DNA of 64,000 nucleotides from positions 1 through 64,000 of the forward strand of contig JAGAMN010000016.1 in assembly GCA_017624715.1 (NCBI GenBank), in the 5' to 3' direction. This document shows, one piece after another, positions 32,485 through 42,006 of this stretch. The DNA is from Oscillospiraceae bacterium. GTDB taxonomy: Bacteria; Bacillota; Clostridia; Oscillospirales; Oscillospiraceae. A program made the position numbers and the translations under genes. A model generated the notes under the pieces. The model was not told the origin of the DNA. It ran no database searches and saw nothing but the letters and a program-made list of their open reading frames with translations. Within the stretch, counting starts at the first letter, position 1. Each line of letters opens with the position of its first letter.

Positions 32485-34881
32485 TCACTGCCGGATTCCC
32501 GGCTTCTTATGTCTTCCCTGCACATCTTCCGGCAGACTTCCCAGTAAGCCGGGATGCGCCGCAGCAGTAGTGGGAATCAACGCTGCTTCCAGCACCGTAT
32601 CCACGGTTTGTGCAGTGATGAAATTCAGGGACTTGCGAACGGTCTGATCGATCAGTTCCAGATCCCGTTCGTTCTGGCTTGGGATGATCACCGTCCGGAC
32701 ACCGTGCCGTAAAGCGGCCATGGTCTTTTCCTTCAAGCCGCCAATAGGCAGCACCCGACCCCGGATAGAAATTTCACCGGTCATTGCCACATCCCGCCGT
32801 ACCGGCACACCGGTCAGTGCGCTGACCATCGCGGTGCAAACTGTCACACCGGCAGAAGGGCCATCCTTCGGCACAGCGCCCTCGGGGAAATGCACATGGA
32901 TGTCCTTGGTCTTGTAGAAATCCTCCGCAACGCCAAGAGCCTTGGCATTCGCACGGATATAGCTCAAGGCCGCATGGGCAGATTCCTTCATCACATCGCC
33001 CAAATTACCGGTCAGCTCCAGCTTGCCGGAGCCATCCATCACATTGACTTCAACCTCCAATACCTCGCCACCGACAGATGTCCAGGCCAGGCCGGTAACC
33101 AAACCGATCTGATCCGCAGCAGCCAGCCGATCCGGCAGATACTTCCGTACCCCCAGGAACTCCGTCAAATTGCCGCCATTGACCGCAATTCGCTTTTCAC
33201 CGCCCAGCAGCCGCATATCCGCCTTCCGGCAAATTTCCGCCAGGCAACGCTCCAGTTGCCGTACACCGGACTCCCGGGTGTAGCAGGTGATCATCTCACG
33301 AACCGCATCCTCGGATACCTTCAGCAGAGACTTCTTCAGCCCGTGCTTTTTCATCTGCTTGGGCAGCAAATGATCCACCGCAATCCGCAGCTTTTCTTCG
33401 TCAGTGTAAGAGCCCAGCTCAATGACCTCCATGCGGTCGAGCAGGGGTCTGGACACAGTATCCAACGTATTTGCCGTGGTGATAAACATCACCTCAGACA
33501 AATCATACGGCAGCTCCAGATAGTGATCCCGATAGGTCTTGTTCTGCTCTGCATCCAGCACCTCCAGCAGCGCCGCACTGGGATCGCCCCGGTAGTCAGA
33601 GCCCATCTTGTCCACTTCGTCCAGCAGAAGCAGCGGATTGCTGCTGCCCGCCTGAATCATTGCCGACAAAATACGACCGGGCATGGCACCAACATAGGTC
33701 TTTCTGTGGCCGCGGATATCCGCCTCATCGTGAACACCACCCAAAGCGATCCGCGCCATTTTCCGGTTCAGCGCCCTGGCAACGGAGTACGCAATAGAGG
33801 TCTTACCTACACCGGGAGGGCCAACCAGACAAATGATCTGGGGTGGCATCTGGGGGGCCATCTGCCGGACCGCGATGGTTTCCAAAATCCGCTGCTTCAC
33901 CTTTTCCAGGCCGAAATGATCCTTCTCCAGGATCTTCCGGGCAGCCTCCACATCAATGCGTTCCTTGGTCTTGCTGTTCCAGGGCAGCTCCAAAACCGTA
34001 TCCAGATAATTCCGCAGCACCGCACCCTCAGAAGATCCAAAAGGCTGCTTCTTCAGCCGATCCAGATCCTTGAGCAGCTTCGTTTCCTGTTCCTCCGGCA
34101 GATTCAACAGCAGAATTCCCTTTTCATACTGGGCAAATTCTGACTGGTCATCCTCGCCCAGCTCATCCTGGATCACCTTCATCTGCTCCCGCAGGTAGTA
34201 ATCCTTCTGATGCCGGTCGATATTGAAACGAGTCTTCTCCTGGATATCGGACTCTAAGCGCAGCATTTCCGTTTCCTGCCGCAGCAGCCGCACAGCGTTT
34301 TCCAGCCGCCTTACAGGATTCAGCTGCCGCAAAAGGCTGACCTTATCCTTGTAATCAAAACCGGAATTCTGACCAATGCTGTCTGCCACAAATCCGCAGC
34401 TGTCCGATGCCAGCATCCGCAGCTGCACCGCCTGTGCAGAATGCTCTGTCATCTCCACATAGGCGCCGTACAGGGCATTTGCCTCCCGGCGCAGCGCCCG
34501 GCTGCGCAGATTTTCCGTCACCTCGGTTTCCGGCACAGAAATCACCGTACCGGCAAGGAAAGGCTCCTTCTGCAAGCCCTCCTGGATCCGTGCCCGGTAC
34601 AAACCGGTGACCAAAACACGGATGGTATCATTGGGAGACTTCAAAATCTGCTTGATCTTGGCCACCGTACCCATGGGGTACAGATCAGAAAAGTCCGGAT
34701 CATCGTTTGCGATGTCCTTTTGGGGGATCAGCAGCAGATTCTGATCGCCCTTCATGGCCTCTTCCAGTGCCAAAACAGACTTGATCCGTCCTACTTCAAA
34801 GTGGACGGTCTGATCCGGAAACACCGCCAGGCCACGCAAAGCCAAAATCGGCATTTTGCCAACTGTAATCAATTCACTCAT
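32485..34881 (-). CDS. lon: ATP-dependent protease Lon
   Basis: A 798-residue serine-lysine protease with an N-terminal substrate domain (KMPILALRGLAVFPDQTVHF). The AAA module has Walker A LVGPPGVGKTSIAYS and Walker B LLLLDEVDKMG. The C-terminal protease domain has its catalytic Ser in PKDGPSAGVTVCTA and the Lys in GRVLPIGGLKEKTMAA. It degrades misfolded and regulatory proteins in the cytosol. RBS AAGGAG. The family's usual length is about 780-800. Confidence 0.97.
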   Translation of the reverse strand: MSELITVGKMPILALRGLAVFPDQTVHFEVGRIKSVLALEEAMKGDQNLLLIPQKDIANDDPDFSDLYPMGTVAKIKQILKSPNDTIRVLVTGLYRARIQEGLQKEPFLAGTVISVPETEVTENLRSRALRREANALYGAYVEMTEHSAQAVQLRMLASDSCGFVADSIGQNSGFDYKDKVSLLRQLNPVRRLENAVRLLRQETEMLRLESDIQEKTRFNIDRHQKDYYLREQMKVIQDELGEDDQSEFAQYEKGILLLNLPEEQETKLLKDLDRLKKQPFGSSEGAVLRNYLDTVLELPWNSKTKERIDVEAARKILEKDHFGLEKVKQRILETIAVRQMAPQMPPQIICLVGPPGVGKTSIAYSVARALNRKMARIALGGVHDEADIRGHRKTYVGAMPGRILSAMIQAGSSNPLLLLDEVDKMGSDYRGDPSAALLEVLDAEQNKTYRDHYLELPYDLSEVMFITTANTLDTVSRPLLDRMEVIELGSYTDEEKLRIAVDHLLPKQMKKHGLKKSLLKVSEDAVREMITCYTRESGVRQLERCLAEICRKADMRLLGGEKRIAVNGGNLTEFLGVRKYLPDRLAAADQIGLVTGLAWTSVGGEVLEVEVNVMDGSGKLELTGNLGDVMKESAHAALSYIRANAKALGVAEDFYKTKDIHVHFPEGAVPKDGPSAGVTVCTAMVSALTGVPVRRDVAMTGEISIRGRVLPIGGLKEKTMAALRHGVRTVIIPSQNERDLELIDQTVRKSLNFITAQTVDTVLEAALIPTTAAAHPGLLGSLPEDVQGRHKKPGIRQ

Positions 34882-34906
34882 AGGGGTTCTCCTTTTATAA
34901 CAAGCA

Positions 34907-34930
34907 AAGGGGGTAGAATGCTACCCCCTT
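34907..34930 (-). terminator. Hairpin between clpX and lon
   Basis: A 10-bp perfect stem AAGGGGGTAG/CTACCCCCTT with an AATG loop lies in the clpX-lon gap. The T-run is weak, so it may attenuate rather than end the transcript. Confidence 0.5.
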
Positions 34931-34937
34931 CCCATTG

Positions 34938-36200
34938 TTACTTGTTTTTTTCCGGCTGGACCCGAGGATTCTTCGGATCTCGCAGGATCTTCGGCTCACC
35001 GCCCAGGATCGCTTCCCGGGTAATGACAACCTTCTTTATGGACAAATCAGAGGGAATGGTGTACATGATCTTGGTCATGACACTTTCCATGATCGCCCGC
35101 AGTCCTCTCGCACCGATTTGCCGATCCAAAGCCTTCTTGGCAACCTCCTGAAGAGCCTGGGGCTGGATTTCCAACTCCACATTGTCCAGTTCCAGCAGCT
35201 TCTGATACTGCTTGGACAGGGCATTTTTCGGCTCGGTCAGGATCTTCACCAGATCTTCCTGGGTCAGAGATTGCAGACAAGTGATCACCGGCAAACGACC
35301 CACCAGCTCGGGAATTATGCCGAACTTTAATAGATCGTGAGGCTCCACCTGGGCAAGCAGCTTGCCCACATCTCGCTTACTTTTGCTCTGTACCGGAGCA
35401 TCAAAACCGATGGCAGACCGATCAGTGCGGCTTTCAATGATCTTATCCAGACCGTCAAAAGCACCGCCGCAAATAAACAGAATGTTGGAGGTATCCACCT
35501 GGATCATTTCCTGCTGAGGATGCTTCCGGCCACCCTGGGGCGGCACACTGGCAACCGTGCCCTCCAGGATCTTCAGCAGTGCCTGCTGAACACCCTCACC
35601 GGAAACATCCCGGGTGATGGAGGTATTTTCGCTCTTACGGGCGATCTTATCCATTTCATCGATATAGATAATGCCGTGCTCGGCAAGGTCAATATCGAAA
35701 TTAGCTGCCTGCAACAGCCGCAGCAAGATATTTTCCACATCGTCGCCCACATAACCGGCTTCGGTCAATGTGGTCGCATCGGCGATGGCGAAGGGAACAT
35801 TCAGAATCTTGGCTAGGGTCTGGGCAAAGAGGGTCTTGCCGCTGCCGGTGGGACCGATGAGCAGAATGTTGCTCTTCTGCAGCTCCACGTCGGAGTCCGT
35901 AGCCAGATAGATTCTTTTATAGTGATTGTAGACCGCCACACTCAGTGCGATCTTTGCTTCCTCCTGGCCGACAATATAGCCGTCCATGAAGGTTTTGATC
36001 TCCGCAGGGGTAGGAAGATGCTCGGGCTCACGGAGCTTGCCCCGATGATCCACCTGGATCTCATCTCCCAGCAATTCGCTGCAGGCCTGCACACACTCGC
36101 TGCAAATGAACACTCCGGGACCGGCGATCAACCGCTCCACCTGAGTCTCGCGTTTGCCGCAGAAGCTGCAGCGGATGCTCTGTTCATCTTTTTTTGCCAT
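34938..36200 (-). CDS. clpX: ATP-dependent Clp protease ATP-binding subunit ClpX
   Basis: A 420-residue unfoldase. The N-terminal zinc domain ([14 protein letters not shown] then ICSECVQAC) is followed by an AAA module with [30 protein letters not shown], the GYVGDD pore-region motif, and LVGRLPV. It pairs with ClpP encoded just upstream. Confidence 0.97.
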   Translation of the reverse strand: MAKKDEQSIRCSFCGKRETQVERLIAGPGVFICSECVQACSELLGDEIQVDHRGKLREPEHLPTPAEIKTFMDGYIVGQEEAKIALSVAVYNHYKRIYLATDSDVELQKSNILLIGPTGSGKTLFAQTLAKILNVPFAIADATTLTEAGYVGDDVENILLRLLQAANFDIDLAEHGIIYIDEMDKIARKSENTSITRDVSGEGVQQALLKILEGTVASVPPQGGRKHPQQEMIQVDTSNILFICGGAFDGLDKIIESRTDRSAIGFDAPVQSKSKRDVGKLLAQVEPHDLLKFGIIPELVGRLPVITCLQSLTQEDLVKILTEPKNALSKQYQKLLELDNVELEIQPQALQEVAKKALDRQIGARGLRAIMESVMTKIMYTIPSDLSIKKVVITREAILGGEPKILRDPKNPRVQPEKNK

Positions 36201-36227
36201 GAACTTCGGTCGCCTTTCCTATCAGAA

Positions 36228-36809
36228 TCAGTGGCGCTCCAGAACCCGGTCAACCAGGCCAAATTCCAAAGCTTCCTGAGCGGTCATGAAGTTATCCCGC
36301 TCACAAGCGGCGGTGACTTCTTCCACGCTCTTGCCGGTATTTTCGGCCAGGATCTTGTTCATCCGCTCCTTGATAGTCTGCAGACGCTTCATGTGGATGG
36401 CCATATCGGTGATCTGACCCTGGGTGCCGGCAGAAGGCTGATGGATCATGATCTCCGCATTGGGCAGAGCCATACGCTTGCCCTTGGTGCCCGCGCTGAG
36501 CAGGAATGCGCCCATGGAAGCAGCCATGCCCACGCAAATGGTGGCCACATCGCACTTGATGTACTGCATGGTGTCATAGATCGCCATACCTGCGGTGACG
36601 CTGCCACCGGGGCTGTTGATATAAAACTGAATATCCTTGTCCGGATCCTGGGCTTCCAGGTACAGCAGCTGAGCCACTACCAGGCTGGCGGTGGTGTCAT
36701 TGACTTCCTCGGACAGGAAAATGATGCGATCGTTCAGCAGACGGGAGAAAATATCGTAGCTGCGCTCACCACGGCTGGTCTGCTCAACAACATAAGGAAT
36801 AAAACTCAT
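36228..36809 (-). CDS. clpP: ATP-dependent Clp protease proteolytic subunit
   Basis: A 193-residue serine protease forming the ClpP barrel. The catalytic Ser is about residue 98 in GMAASMGAF, the His about 123 in MIHQPSAG, with the Asp further on. The ATG at 36809 ([16 protein letters not shown]) lies 8 nt after AAAGGAG. Another ATG two codons earlier is too close to that site. It is followed by clpX after 27 bp. Confidence 0.97.
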   Translation of the reverse strand: MSFIPYVVEQTSRGERSYDIFSRLLNDRIIFLSEEVNDTTASLVVAQLLYLEAQDPDKDIQFYINSPGGSVTAGMAIYDTMQYIKCDVATICVGMAASMGAFLLSAGTKGKRMALPNAEIMIHQPSAGTQGQITDMAIHMKRLQTIKERMNKILAENTGKSVEEVTAACERDNFMTAQEALEFGLVDRVLERH

Positions 36810-36875
36810 GGTCATGTCTCCTTTCAGGTCCTTCGAAACATTCTAACCATTAAATAACCGGGTTATTCCGGTATT

Positions 36876-38162
36876 TTACTCAGCCTTGGGAGCAACAGCA
36901 ACAGCGCTGTCAACAATAACCTTCACAGCCTTGCGGTTCTTCAGGTTGGCCAGGACCTCCTCGGAGGGAACCATAGTCTTGATCTTGTCCAGCTCCAGGC
37001 CGTACTGCTCAGCCAGGGAAGCGAACTCGGCCTCCAGCTCCTCGTCGGAAACGGTAATGCCCTCGACCTCGATAATCTTCTCCAGAGTCACGTTGATCTT
37101 AGCCTGCTTCTCGGCAGCGGGACGGAAAGCATTGCGCATGGTAGCCATGTCGCCGCCCATCATCTTAGCGTACTGCTCCACGGAGTAGCCGCTCATCTGC
37201 AGCTGGTATGCAAAACGCTCCATCTGGTTGTCCAGCTCGGACTCGATCAGGCCCTTGGGCATGTCGACGGTGGTGTTCTCAGCAGCCTTCTCAACAGCAG
37301 CCTGCTCGAACGCATTGTTGATCTGCTTTTCAGCGCTCTCCAGAGCCTTAGCACGGATATCGGCCTTCAGCTCTTCCAGAGTGTCGAACTCAGAAACGTC
37401 CTTAGCAAACTCGTCGTCCAGCTCGGGCACATTGGTGGTGGTCACCTTGTTGCACTTCACATGGAAGACAACAGCCTTGCCGGCCAGCTCAGCGTGGTAA
37501 TCCTCGGGGAAGGTGATGTCGATGTCCTTCTCCTCGCCGGCAACCATACCAACGACCTGCTCCTCAAAACCGGGAACAAAGGAGTTGGAGCCCAGCTTCA
37601 GGTCGTGGTTTTCGCCCTTGCCGCCGTCGAAGGGAGTGCCATCCAGGAAGCCCTCGAAGTCAATGTTTGCGGTGTCGCCCATCTCAGCGGCACGCTCCAC
37701 AGTCTCGGTGGAAGCAACATTCTGAGCCATGCGGTCCAGCTCGGCAGCAACCTGCTCGTCAGTTACAGAAGCCTCAGCCTTCTCAATTTCCAGGCCCTTG
37801 TAGTCGCCCAGAGTGACCTCAGGGTAAACCTCGGTGGTCAGAGTCAGGGTAACGATGTTATCCTCGCTGATGTCCATATCAGTCAGGCTGGGACGGCCCA
37901 CGGCCTTGACACCCTGGTCGATAACAGCAAACTGGTAAATCTCAGGGAAGATCTCTTCCAGGCCGTCTTCGTAGAAGACATGGGCGCCGTACATGGACTC
38001 GATCATCTTCCGGGGAGCTTTGCCCTTACGGAAGCCGGGCAGCATAATGTTCTTGCGCTGCTTCAGGTATGCGGCATTGACGCCCTTCTCCATCAGTTCC
38101 TTGTCGATCTCGACAACGATGGTGGTCTCGTTGCCCTTCTTTTCAATATTCTTTACGTTCAT
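36876..38162 (-). CDS. tig: Trigger factor chaperone
   Basis: A 428-residue ribosome-bound chaperone and peptidyl-prolyl isomerase. The ribosome-binding domain contains PGFRKGKAPRKMIE. The FKBP-like domain is around GDTANIDFEGFLDGTPFDGG and VPGFEEQVVGM. A helical C-terminal region follows. The ATG at 38162 (MNVKNIEKKGNET) has GGAGG before it; 24 extra in-frame codons upstream fall in the leader. First gene of the tig-clpP-clpX-lon-engB cluster. Confidence 0.96.
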   Translation of the reverse strand: MNVKNIEKKGNETTIVVEIDKELMEKGVNAAYLKQRKNIMLPGFRKGKAPRKMIESMYGAHVFYEDGLEEIFPEIYQFAVIDQGVKAVGRPSLTDMDISEDNIVTLTLTTEVYPEVTLGDYKGLEIEKAEASVTDEQVAAELDRMAQNVASTETVERAAEMGDTANIDFEGFLDGTPFDGGKGENHDLKLGSNSFVPGFEEQVVGMVAGEEKDIDITFPEDYHAELAGKAVVFHVKCNKVTTTNVPELDDEFAKDVSEFDTLEELKADIRAKALESAEKQINNAFEQAAVEKAAENTTVDMPKGLIESELDNQMERFAYQLQMSGYSVEQYAKMMGGDMATMRNAFRPAAEKQAKINVTLEKIIEVEGITVSDEELEAEFASLAEQYGLELDKIKTMVPSEEVLANLKNRKAVKVIVDSAVAVAPKAE

Positions 38163-38224
38163 GGTGTTTTCCTCCATATAGGCCCATAGTTGAGCCATTT
38201 TATTTTTATATTTACAGCCGTAGT

Positions 38225-38253
38225 ATTTTATCAAAGAAAGCCCGAAATGTCCA
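38225..38253 (-). promoter_or_regulatory. Promoter of tig
   Basis: TGGACA (38248-38253) and TAAAAT (38225-38230) on the minus strand with a 17-bp spacer, about 55 bp before the tig start codon. No CIRCE-type operator was seen. Confidence 0.65.
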
Positions 38254-38360
38254 CACTTTTTTTATTATTTTTTCGATTTTTTCTATTTTTCACGGGTTAG
38301 GCCGCTTTTCCTCCCCTACTTCTGCAAAAACCGCCAAATTTCTGCGCATTTCCCTACAGA

Positions 38361-38388
38361 AAAACCGGAAGGTGCAACCACCCTCCGG
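38361..38388 (-). terminator. Terminator of the padR-DUF1700-DUF4097 operon
   Basis: A 10-bp stem CCGGAGGGTG/CACCTTCCGG (one G-T pair) followed by a T-run on the minus strand, just after the DUF4097 stop. Confidence 0.75.
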
Positions 38389-38396
38389 CCCTTAAA

Positions 38397-39302
38397 TTAA
38401 TCATTCGCAATGGTGATTTGAATATTTCCCGTTCGTGTTGTTACCGTACAAGTTCCACCATCTGCAATAGAATCCGGCACCTCTACCTTACCTGTATTGC
38501 TCTTGGCAGTGAATACCTTTCCGGACAGCAAACTCATCGTAATATCACCTGTATCGGTTTTTACATCGATCTCGTTGGCATCACAGCCATTGAGATTCAC
38601 ATCACCGGTCGTCCGCTCAATGGTAATTTTTTCGGAAGCAATCACATTGTCCAAAGTAGTATCACCTGTATTGCTTCTGGACATAAAGTTTCTGCATTTC
38701 AGATCGGTTATATGAACCTCACCAGTGGTAACTCTGGCAGATACACCATATTCACCACTGTCAACATCTACAATGGTGATTTTTCCCGTGCTGACCAACA
38801 GATTCATAGGTCCGGAAGATATGTTCTCAACATGGACATTTCCCGTTTTTGTATACAATTCAAGCATATCACTACAAGCAACAGAACAATGAATATCGCC
38901 GGTGCTTACCCGCGCTGTAATCTTCTTACATGTGTCCTTCGGCAAATATACGGTGATTTTCGATTTATCAACCGCAAAGTTCGTCCAATTTTCCGCATCA
39001 CTCTCAAGAATTACAAGCGTCCCATCTTGAATCTGAACATCATGGCGGATCTGCTCCCGTTCATGACATACTACCTTGGTTTTACCGTTCGAAGACGGCA
39101 AAAACACAACATTTGTCGCATTGGTGTTCACAAAGACATTCTCAAATTCTTCCTCGATCTCATAAGTTCTTGTTTCATATTTCGCGAGGGATAATTTAGA
39201 AAAATCCCAATCCAATACAGTCATCACCGCACAGAACGCAATACATCCGACAGTGATAACCGCTGCTGCAATCCACAACCATACTTTTGTACGCTTGCTC
39301 AT
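38397..39302 (-). CDS. DUF4097-type membrane-anchored beta-helix protein
   Basis: A 301-residue protein with an N-terminal helix (VWLWIAAAVITVGCIAFCAV). A long stretch of short beta repeats follows, in which the pattern TGDI / TGNV / TGKI recurs about every 20 residues. This is the right-handed beta-solenoid expected of DUF4097 (adhesin-like) domains. Its role is unknown; relatives accompany DUF1700 proteins and PadR regulators in envelope-stress-like clusters. The ATG at 39302 (MSKRTKVW) follows AAGGAGG and overlaps the DUF1700 stop. Confidence 0.82.
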   Translation of the reverse strand: MSKRTKVWLWIAAAVITVGCIAFCAVMTVLDWDFSKLSLAKYETRTYEIEEEFENVFVNTNATNVVFLPSSNGKTKVVCHEREQIRHDVQIQDGTLVILESDAENWTNFAVDKSKITVYLPKDTCKKITARVSTGDIHCSVACSDMLELYTKTGNVHVENISSGPMNLLVSTGKITIVDVDSGEYGVSARVTTGEVHITDLKCRNFMSRSNTGDTTLDNVIASEKITIERTTGDVNLNGCDANEIDVKTDTGDITMSLLSGKVFTAKSNTGKVEVPDSIADGGTCTVTTRTGNIQITIAND

Positions 39303-39901
39303 TTTTCTTCCTCCTTTTTCACAAAGCACTTCTTAAGCCAAACTACCATTATCTTTGTCAACACCGCAGTGCCTTTCGTTGCCGCCTTACAGCCGAAGAA
39401 CAGAAATACGCTCAATCCGCCTAAGACCAAACCTGCAGCAACCGTCGCAATTCCGGAATAGATAAATCCACCCACAGAAACACCAACACCGAGGGCAATA
39501 GCTGCCGGCATAGAAATCACAAAGGATGCAAACACCGCCCACAGGGAAATCACCACCGACCACAGCGATACATACAGGGAAATAACCAACGCAAAGGCCG
39601 CCACCAGCAGGGATAGCCAAACAGGCGAACCCAGTACCAGCAACACAATTTCCCAGATCTTCAATCGCTGCTTGGGCTTCTTGCTTCTCTGCTCCTTTTT
39701 TTCAGGAGAAAGCTCCGCTGCGATCTGCGCAGCAATCTCGTCTACAGGACCAATTGCCGATACGGCTTCTTCTTCCGTCAAGCCTTCTTCCATTCTATCT
39801 TCAATCATTTCACTGTAAAAACTCAGTTGCTCTTCCACTTCCGCCTGGGGATAATTTGCTAGCTTTTCATTCAATGTCAAGAGAAATTTAAGTTTTGTCA
39901 C
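39299..39901 (-). CDS. DUF1700 membrane protein
   Basis: About 200 residues. Residues 1-70 are an acidic helical region with the family pattern FLLTLNEKLANYPQAEVEEQL and DEIAAQIAAEL. A basic stretch leads into three to four membrane helices (SLLVAAFALVISLYVSLWSV and a Gly-rich pair). The likely start is the GTG at 39901, inside the end of padR behind GGGAGG. A TTG three codons earlier is possible. It is translationally coupled to both neighbours. Function unknown. Confidence 0.8.
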   Translation of the reverse strand: MTKLKFLLTLNEKLANYPQAEVEEQLSFYSEMIEDRMEEGLTEEEAVSAIGPVDEIAAQIAAELSPEKKEQRSKKPKQRLKIWEIVLLVLGSPVWLSLLVAAFALVISLYVSLWSVVISLWAVFASFVISMPAAIALGVGVSVGGFIYSGIATVAAGLVLGGLSVFLFFGCKAATKGTAVLTKIMVVWLKKCFVKKEEEK

Positions 39902-40214
39902 AGCCCTCAACCTCCCTCATCACAAACCGATATATGGAAAGAATCTCTTCCCATTCATCCTTAAATTCTTCTATGCGTTTCAAACCGTTACCGGTAATAT
40001 GGTAATACTTCCGCAATCTTCCCCCATGCTCCACAGTTCGCACCGTCAGCATTTCAGACAATTCCAACCGTTTCAGAATGGTGTACAGCGTAGATTCAGA
40101 AAGCTCGATATAGGGTTTCATGTCTTTTATGATCTTGTAGCCGTAGGAATCCTCATTTTTAATGGCCGCCAATACGCACACATCCAAAAGGCCGCGCTTC
40201 AATTGAACATCCAT
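39888..40214 (-). CDS. PadR-family transcriptional regulator
   Basis: A 108-residue winged-helix regulator with the PadR signature LLDVCVLAAIKNEDSYGYKI, TLYTILKRLE and the wing RKYYHITGNG. It is the first gene of a three-gene operon with DUF1700 and DUF4097. Its promoter overlaps an imperfect palindrome, so self-repression is likely. The ATG at 40214 follows AGGAGG. Confidence 0.92.
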   Translation of the reverse strand: MDVQLKRGLLDVCVLAAIKNEDSYGYKIIKDMKPYIELSESTLYTILKRLELSEMLTVRTVEHGGRLRKYYHITGNGLKRIEEFKDEWEEILSIYRFVMREVEGCDKT

Positions 40215-40238
40215 GCTATACCTCCTATCGTGTAATAC

Positions 40239-40267
40239 ATCGTATCACGAAGTATCGTTTTTGTCAA
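40239..40267 (-). promoter_or_regulatory. padR promoter with overlapping palindromic operator
   Basis: On the minus strand, TTGACA (40262-40267) and TACGAT (40239-40244) are 17 bp apart. The imperfect palindrome GTGATAC-GAT-GTATTAC spans the -10 region, and an ACGATACTTCGTGATACGAT-like duplication lies in the spacer. Both fit a PadR operator (inference). Confidence 0.6.
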
Positions 40268-40268
40268 G

Positions 40269-40296
40269 AAAAAACAGCATCGCAAATGCGATGCTG
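40269..40296 (-). terminator. Terminator of the lepB-to-phosphoesterase operon
   Basis: Stem CAGCATCGCA/TGCGATGCTG followed by TTTTTT on the minus strand, directly after the phosphoesterase stop. Confidence 0.85.
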
Positions 40297-40301
40297 CTCT
40301 C

Positions 40302-40991
40302 TTATGGTAATACTTTGAAGGGCTGAAAATTCAGCTTATCTGCTGCCACCAGCCGGAAATCTACGCCATCCCAAAGCCCTTCCATGGCCAAGCCATGGCT
40401 GGCCCCGTGCAAATGGCCGTAGAAGCACCTTGAAACTCCGTACTGCTCCAGCATCGCCAAAATCTCCGGACATTCGTAGCCCTTATACCGAGGCGGATAA
40501 TGCAGAAATACCATTTTGGGCAACTCACCTGCGGATTTCAGCGAAGCCTCCAGCCGCATAAGCTCCCTGCGGAATACCTTTTCGTCATGTTCCCCGCTCT
40601 TCTCTTCCTCAAAGAACCAACCCCGGGTACCGCAGATCGCAAAGCCCTCGTACTCAAAATGGTTGTTGTTCAGGATGAACATATCGGAAAAGCCGTTTGC
40701 TTCGCAAAATTTATAAAACTTAGCGGCAGTACTCCACCAGTAATCGTGATTTCCCTTCAGAATGATCTTCTTACCGGGAATCTCATTGATCCAGGCAAAA
40801 TCCGCCTTGGCGCTCTCAAGGCCCAGCGCCCAGCTGAGGTCGCCCAAAAGCACCGTTGTATCCTCAGGTCGGATCACAGACAAGCCCTCTCTCAGCTTTT
40901 CCATGTATCCAACCCAGGCGCCGCCAAAAATGTCCATGGGCTTTTCCACGCCCAGGCAAAGATGCAGATCGCCAATGGCGTAAAGCGCCAT
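40302..40991 (-). CDS. Metallophosphoesterase
   Basis: A 229-residue calcineurin-like phosphoesterase. The metal-site blocks are all present: YAIGDLHL (GDxH), LLGDLSWA (GDxx), LKGNHDYWW (GNHD), FLHYPP and CFYGHLHGAS (GHxH). The ATG at 40991 is 8 nt from GGAG; an in-frame ATG two codons earlier is too close to the site. Substrate unknown. Last gene of a long minus-strand operon. Confidence 0.9.
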   Translation of the reverse strand: MALYAIGDLHLCLGVEKPMDIFGGAWVGYMEKLREGLSVIRPEDTTVLLGDLSWALGLESAKADFAWINEIPGKKIILKGNHDYWWSTAAKFYKFCEANGFSDMFILNNNHFEYEGFAICGTRGWFFEEEKSGEHDEKVFRRELMRLEASLKSAGELPKMVFLHYPPRYKGYECPEILAMLEQYGVSRCFYGHLHGASHGLAMEGLWDGVDFRLVAADKLNFQPFKVLP

Positions 40992-41004
40992 GTCCATTTC
41001 TCCT

Positions 41005-42006
41005 TTACTTCATTTTTGCTCTCAGTTCCGGAACTGTCATGTTCATGACCCGGGCCACAAAATCACAGTCACACATAGGGCTGCGTTCCGCCAGCAGCAC
41101 AGCCGTACGGCTTTCGCCGGTCTTTGCGCGGTAATCCAGCAGACCGCTGTATGCAAAAGCGGCAGCAGGGCCCAGAATGTAATCCCTGGTTCTGTAAACG
41201 CTGGGAATGGTGCTTACCATCCGGTCATTGCTGACCACCGCAGCGAACATACCCTTGCGCAGCTTCTCCACATCAATTCCCAGCAGGCTGTATTCTTCCT
41301 GCATGGCGCAAATCTGGGCAAACCGGACACATTCCTCCTGACCCAAAGCACCGCAAATCAACCGCTCCAACTGCTCGGGTATAGGCTCATCGGTCTTAAC
41401 CGCGCCCATATGCAGCAGATCCCAAACGCAGTCATTCTCTTCACTGCTGCAGATGATATTCGCAATGGGCAGACCCATCTGCCGGGCGTACCAAACACTC
41501 ATAGGAACGGAGAAATCCCCTGTAGGTACTGCTACATCCACCGGACGGTCAGGATCTGCTACACCCTTGCGGATCAGCTCTGCGAAAACGCCTGTCAGAA
41601 ACGCAATGCGAATGGCGATCTTCACCCAGCCGGTAGCGCCCTGCTGGGGCATACTGCTTCCGCAGATATATTCTGCCAGGCTCTTCTCCGCCCAGGCATA
41701 GTCCGCCACCAGGTTGTGCCAGGTCTGTGCCGCCAGAATCCGGTGTCCCACGTCCTCGATTTTGACAGGATACCGTCCGATGCAGAACTCCACATCCCAG
41801 CCGGTAATGTTACAGGAGAAAAACTGATTCAGCGTTTCGGCCACACATTGACCGAAGCTCATCTGCCCCAGTTCCATCACCTGCTTACGGTCCAACTGTA
41901 CCATCTTAAAAGGCACATACAAGCCCTCGTCCGGTGCTCTTTCATAACAGATCGTTCTATGTGCAGTATGGGCATCGTGTTTGTTTCTAGTGGTTATGTA
42001 CAACAT
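41005..42006 (-). CDS. Threonine-synthase-like protein lacking the PLP-lysine segment
   Basis: A 333-residue protein related to threonine synthase (fold-type II PLP enzymes). The N-terminus MLYITTRNK...APDEGLYVPF matches the family start. GATGWVKIAIRIAF and VAVPTGDFSVPMSVWYARQM match the SxNS and VPTGNFGD regions. The C-terminus keeps GPAAAFAYSGLLDYR. The block that normally holds LFHGPTLAFKD, with the PLP-binding Lys, and the following GDTGAA loop is missing and replaced by unrelated sequence. The reading frame is intact. It may be a pseudoenzyme or have a new activity. The start at 42006 overlaps the dipeptidase end. Classical threonine synthesis is not supported. Confidence 0.7.
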   Translation of the reverse strand: MLYITTRNKHDAHTAHRTICYERAPDEGLYVPFKMVQLDRKQVMELGQMSFGQCVAETLNQFFSCNITGWDVEFCIGRYPVKIEDVGHRILAAQTWHNLVADYAWAEKSLAEYICGSSMPQQGATGWVKIAIRIAFLTGVFAELIRKGVADPDRPVDVAVPTGDFSVPMSVWYARQMGLPIANIICSSEENDCVWDLLHMGAVKTDEPIPEQLERLICGALGQEECVRFAQICAMQEEYSLLGIDVEKLRKGMFAAVVSNDRMVSTIPSVYRTRDYILGPAAAFAYSGLLDYRAKTGESRTAVLLAERSPMCDCDFVARVMNMTVPELRAKMK

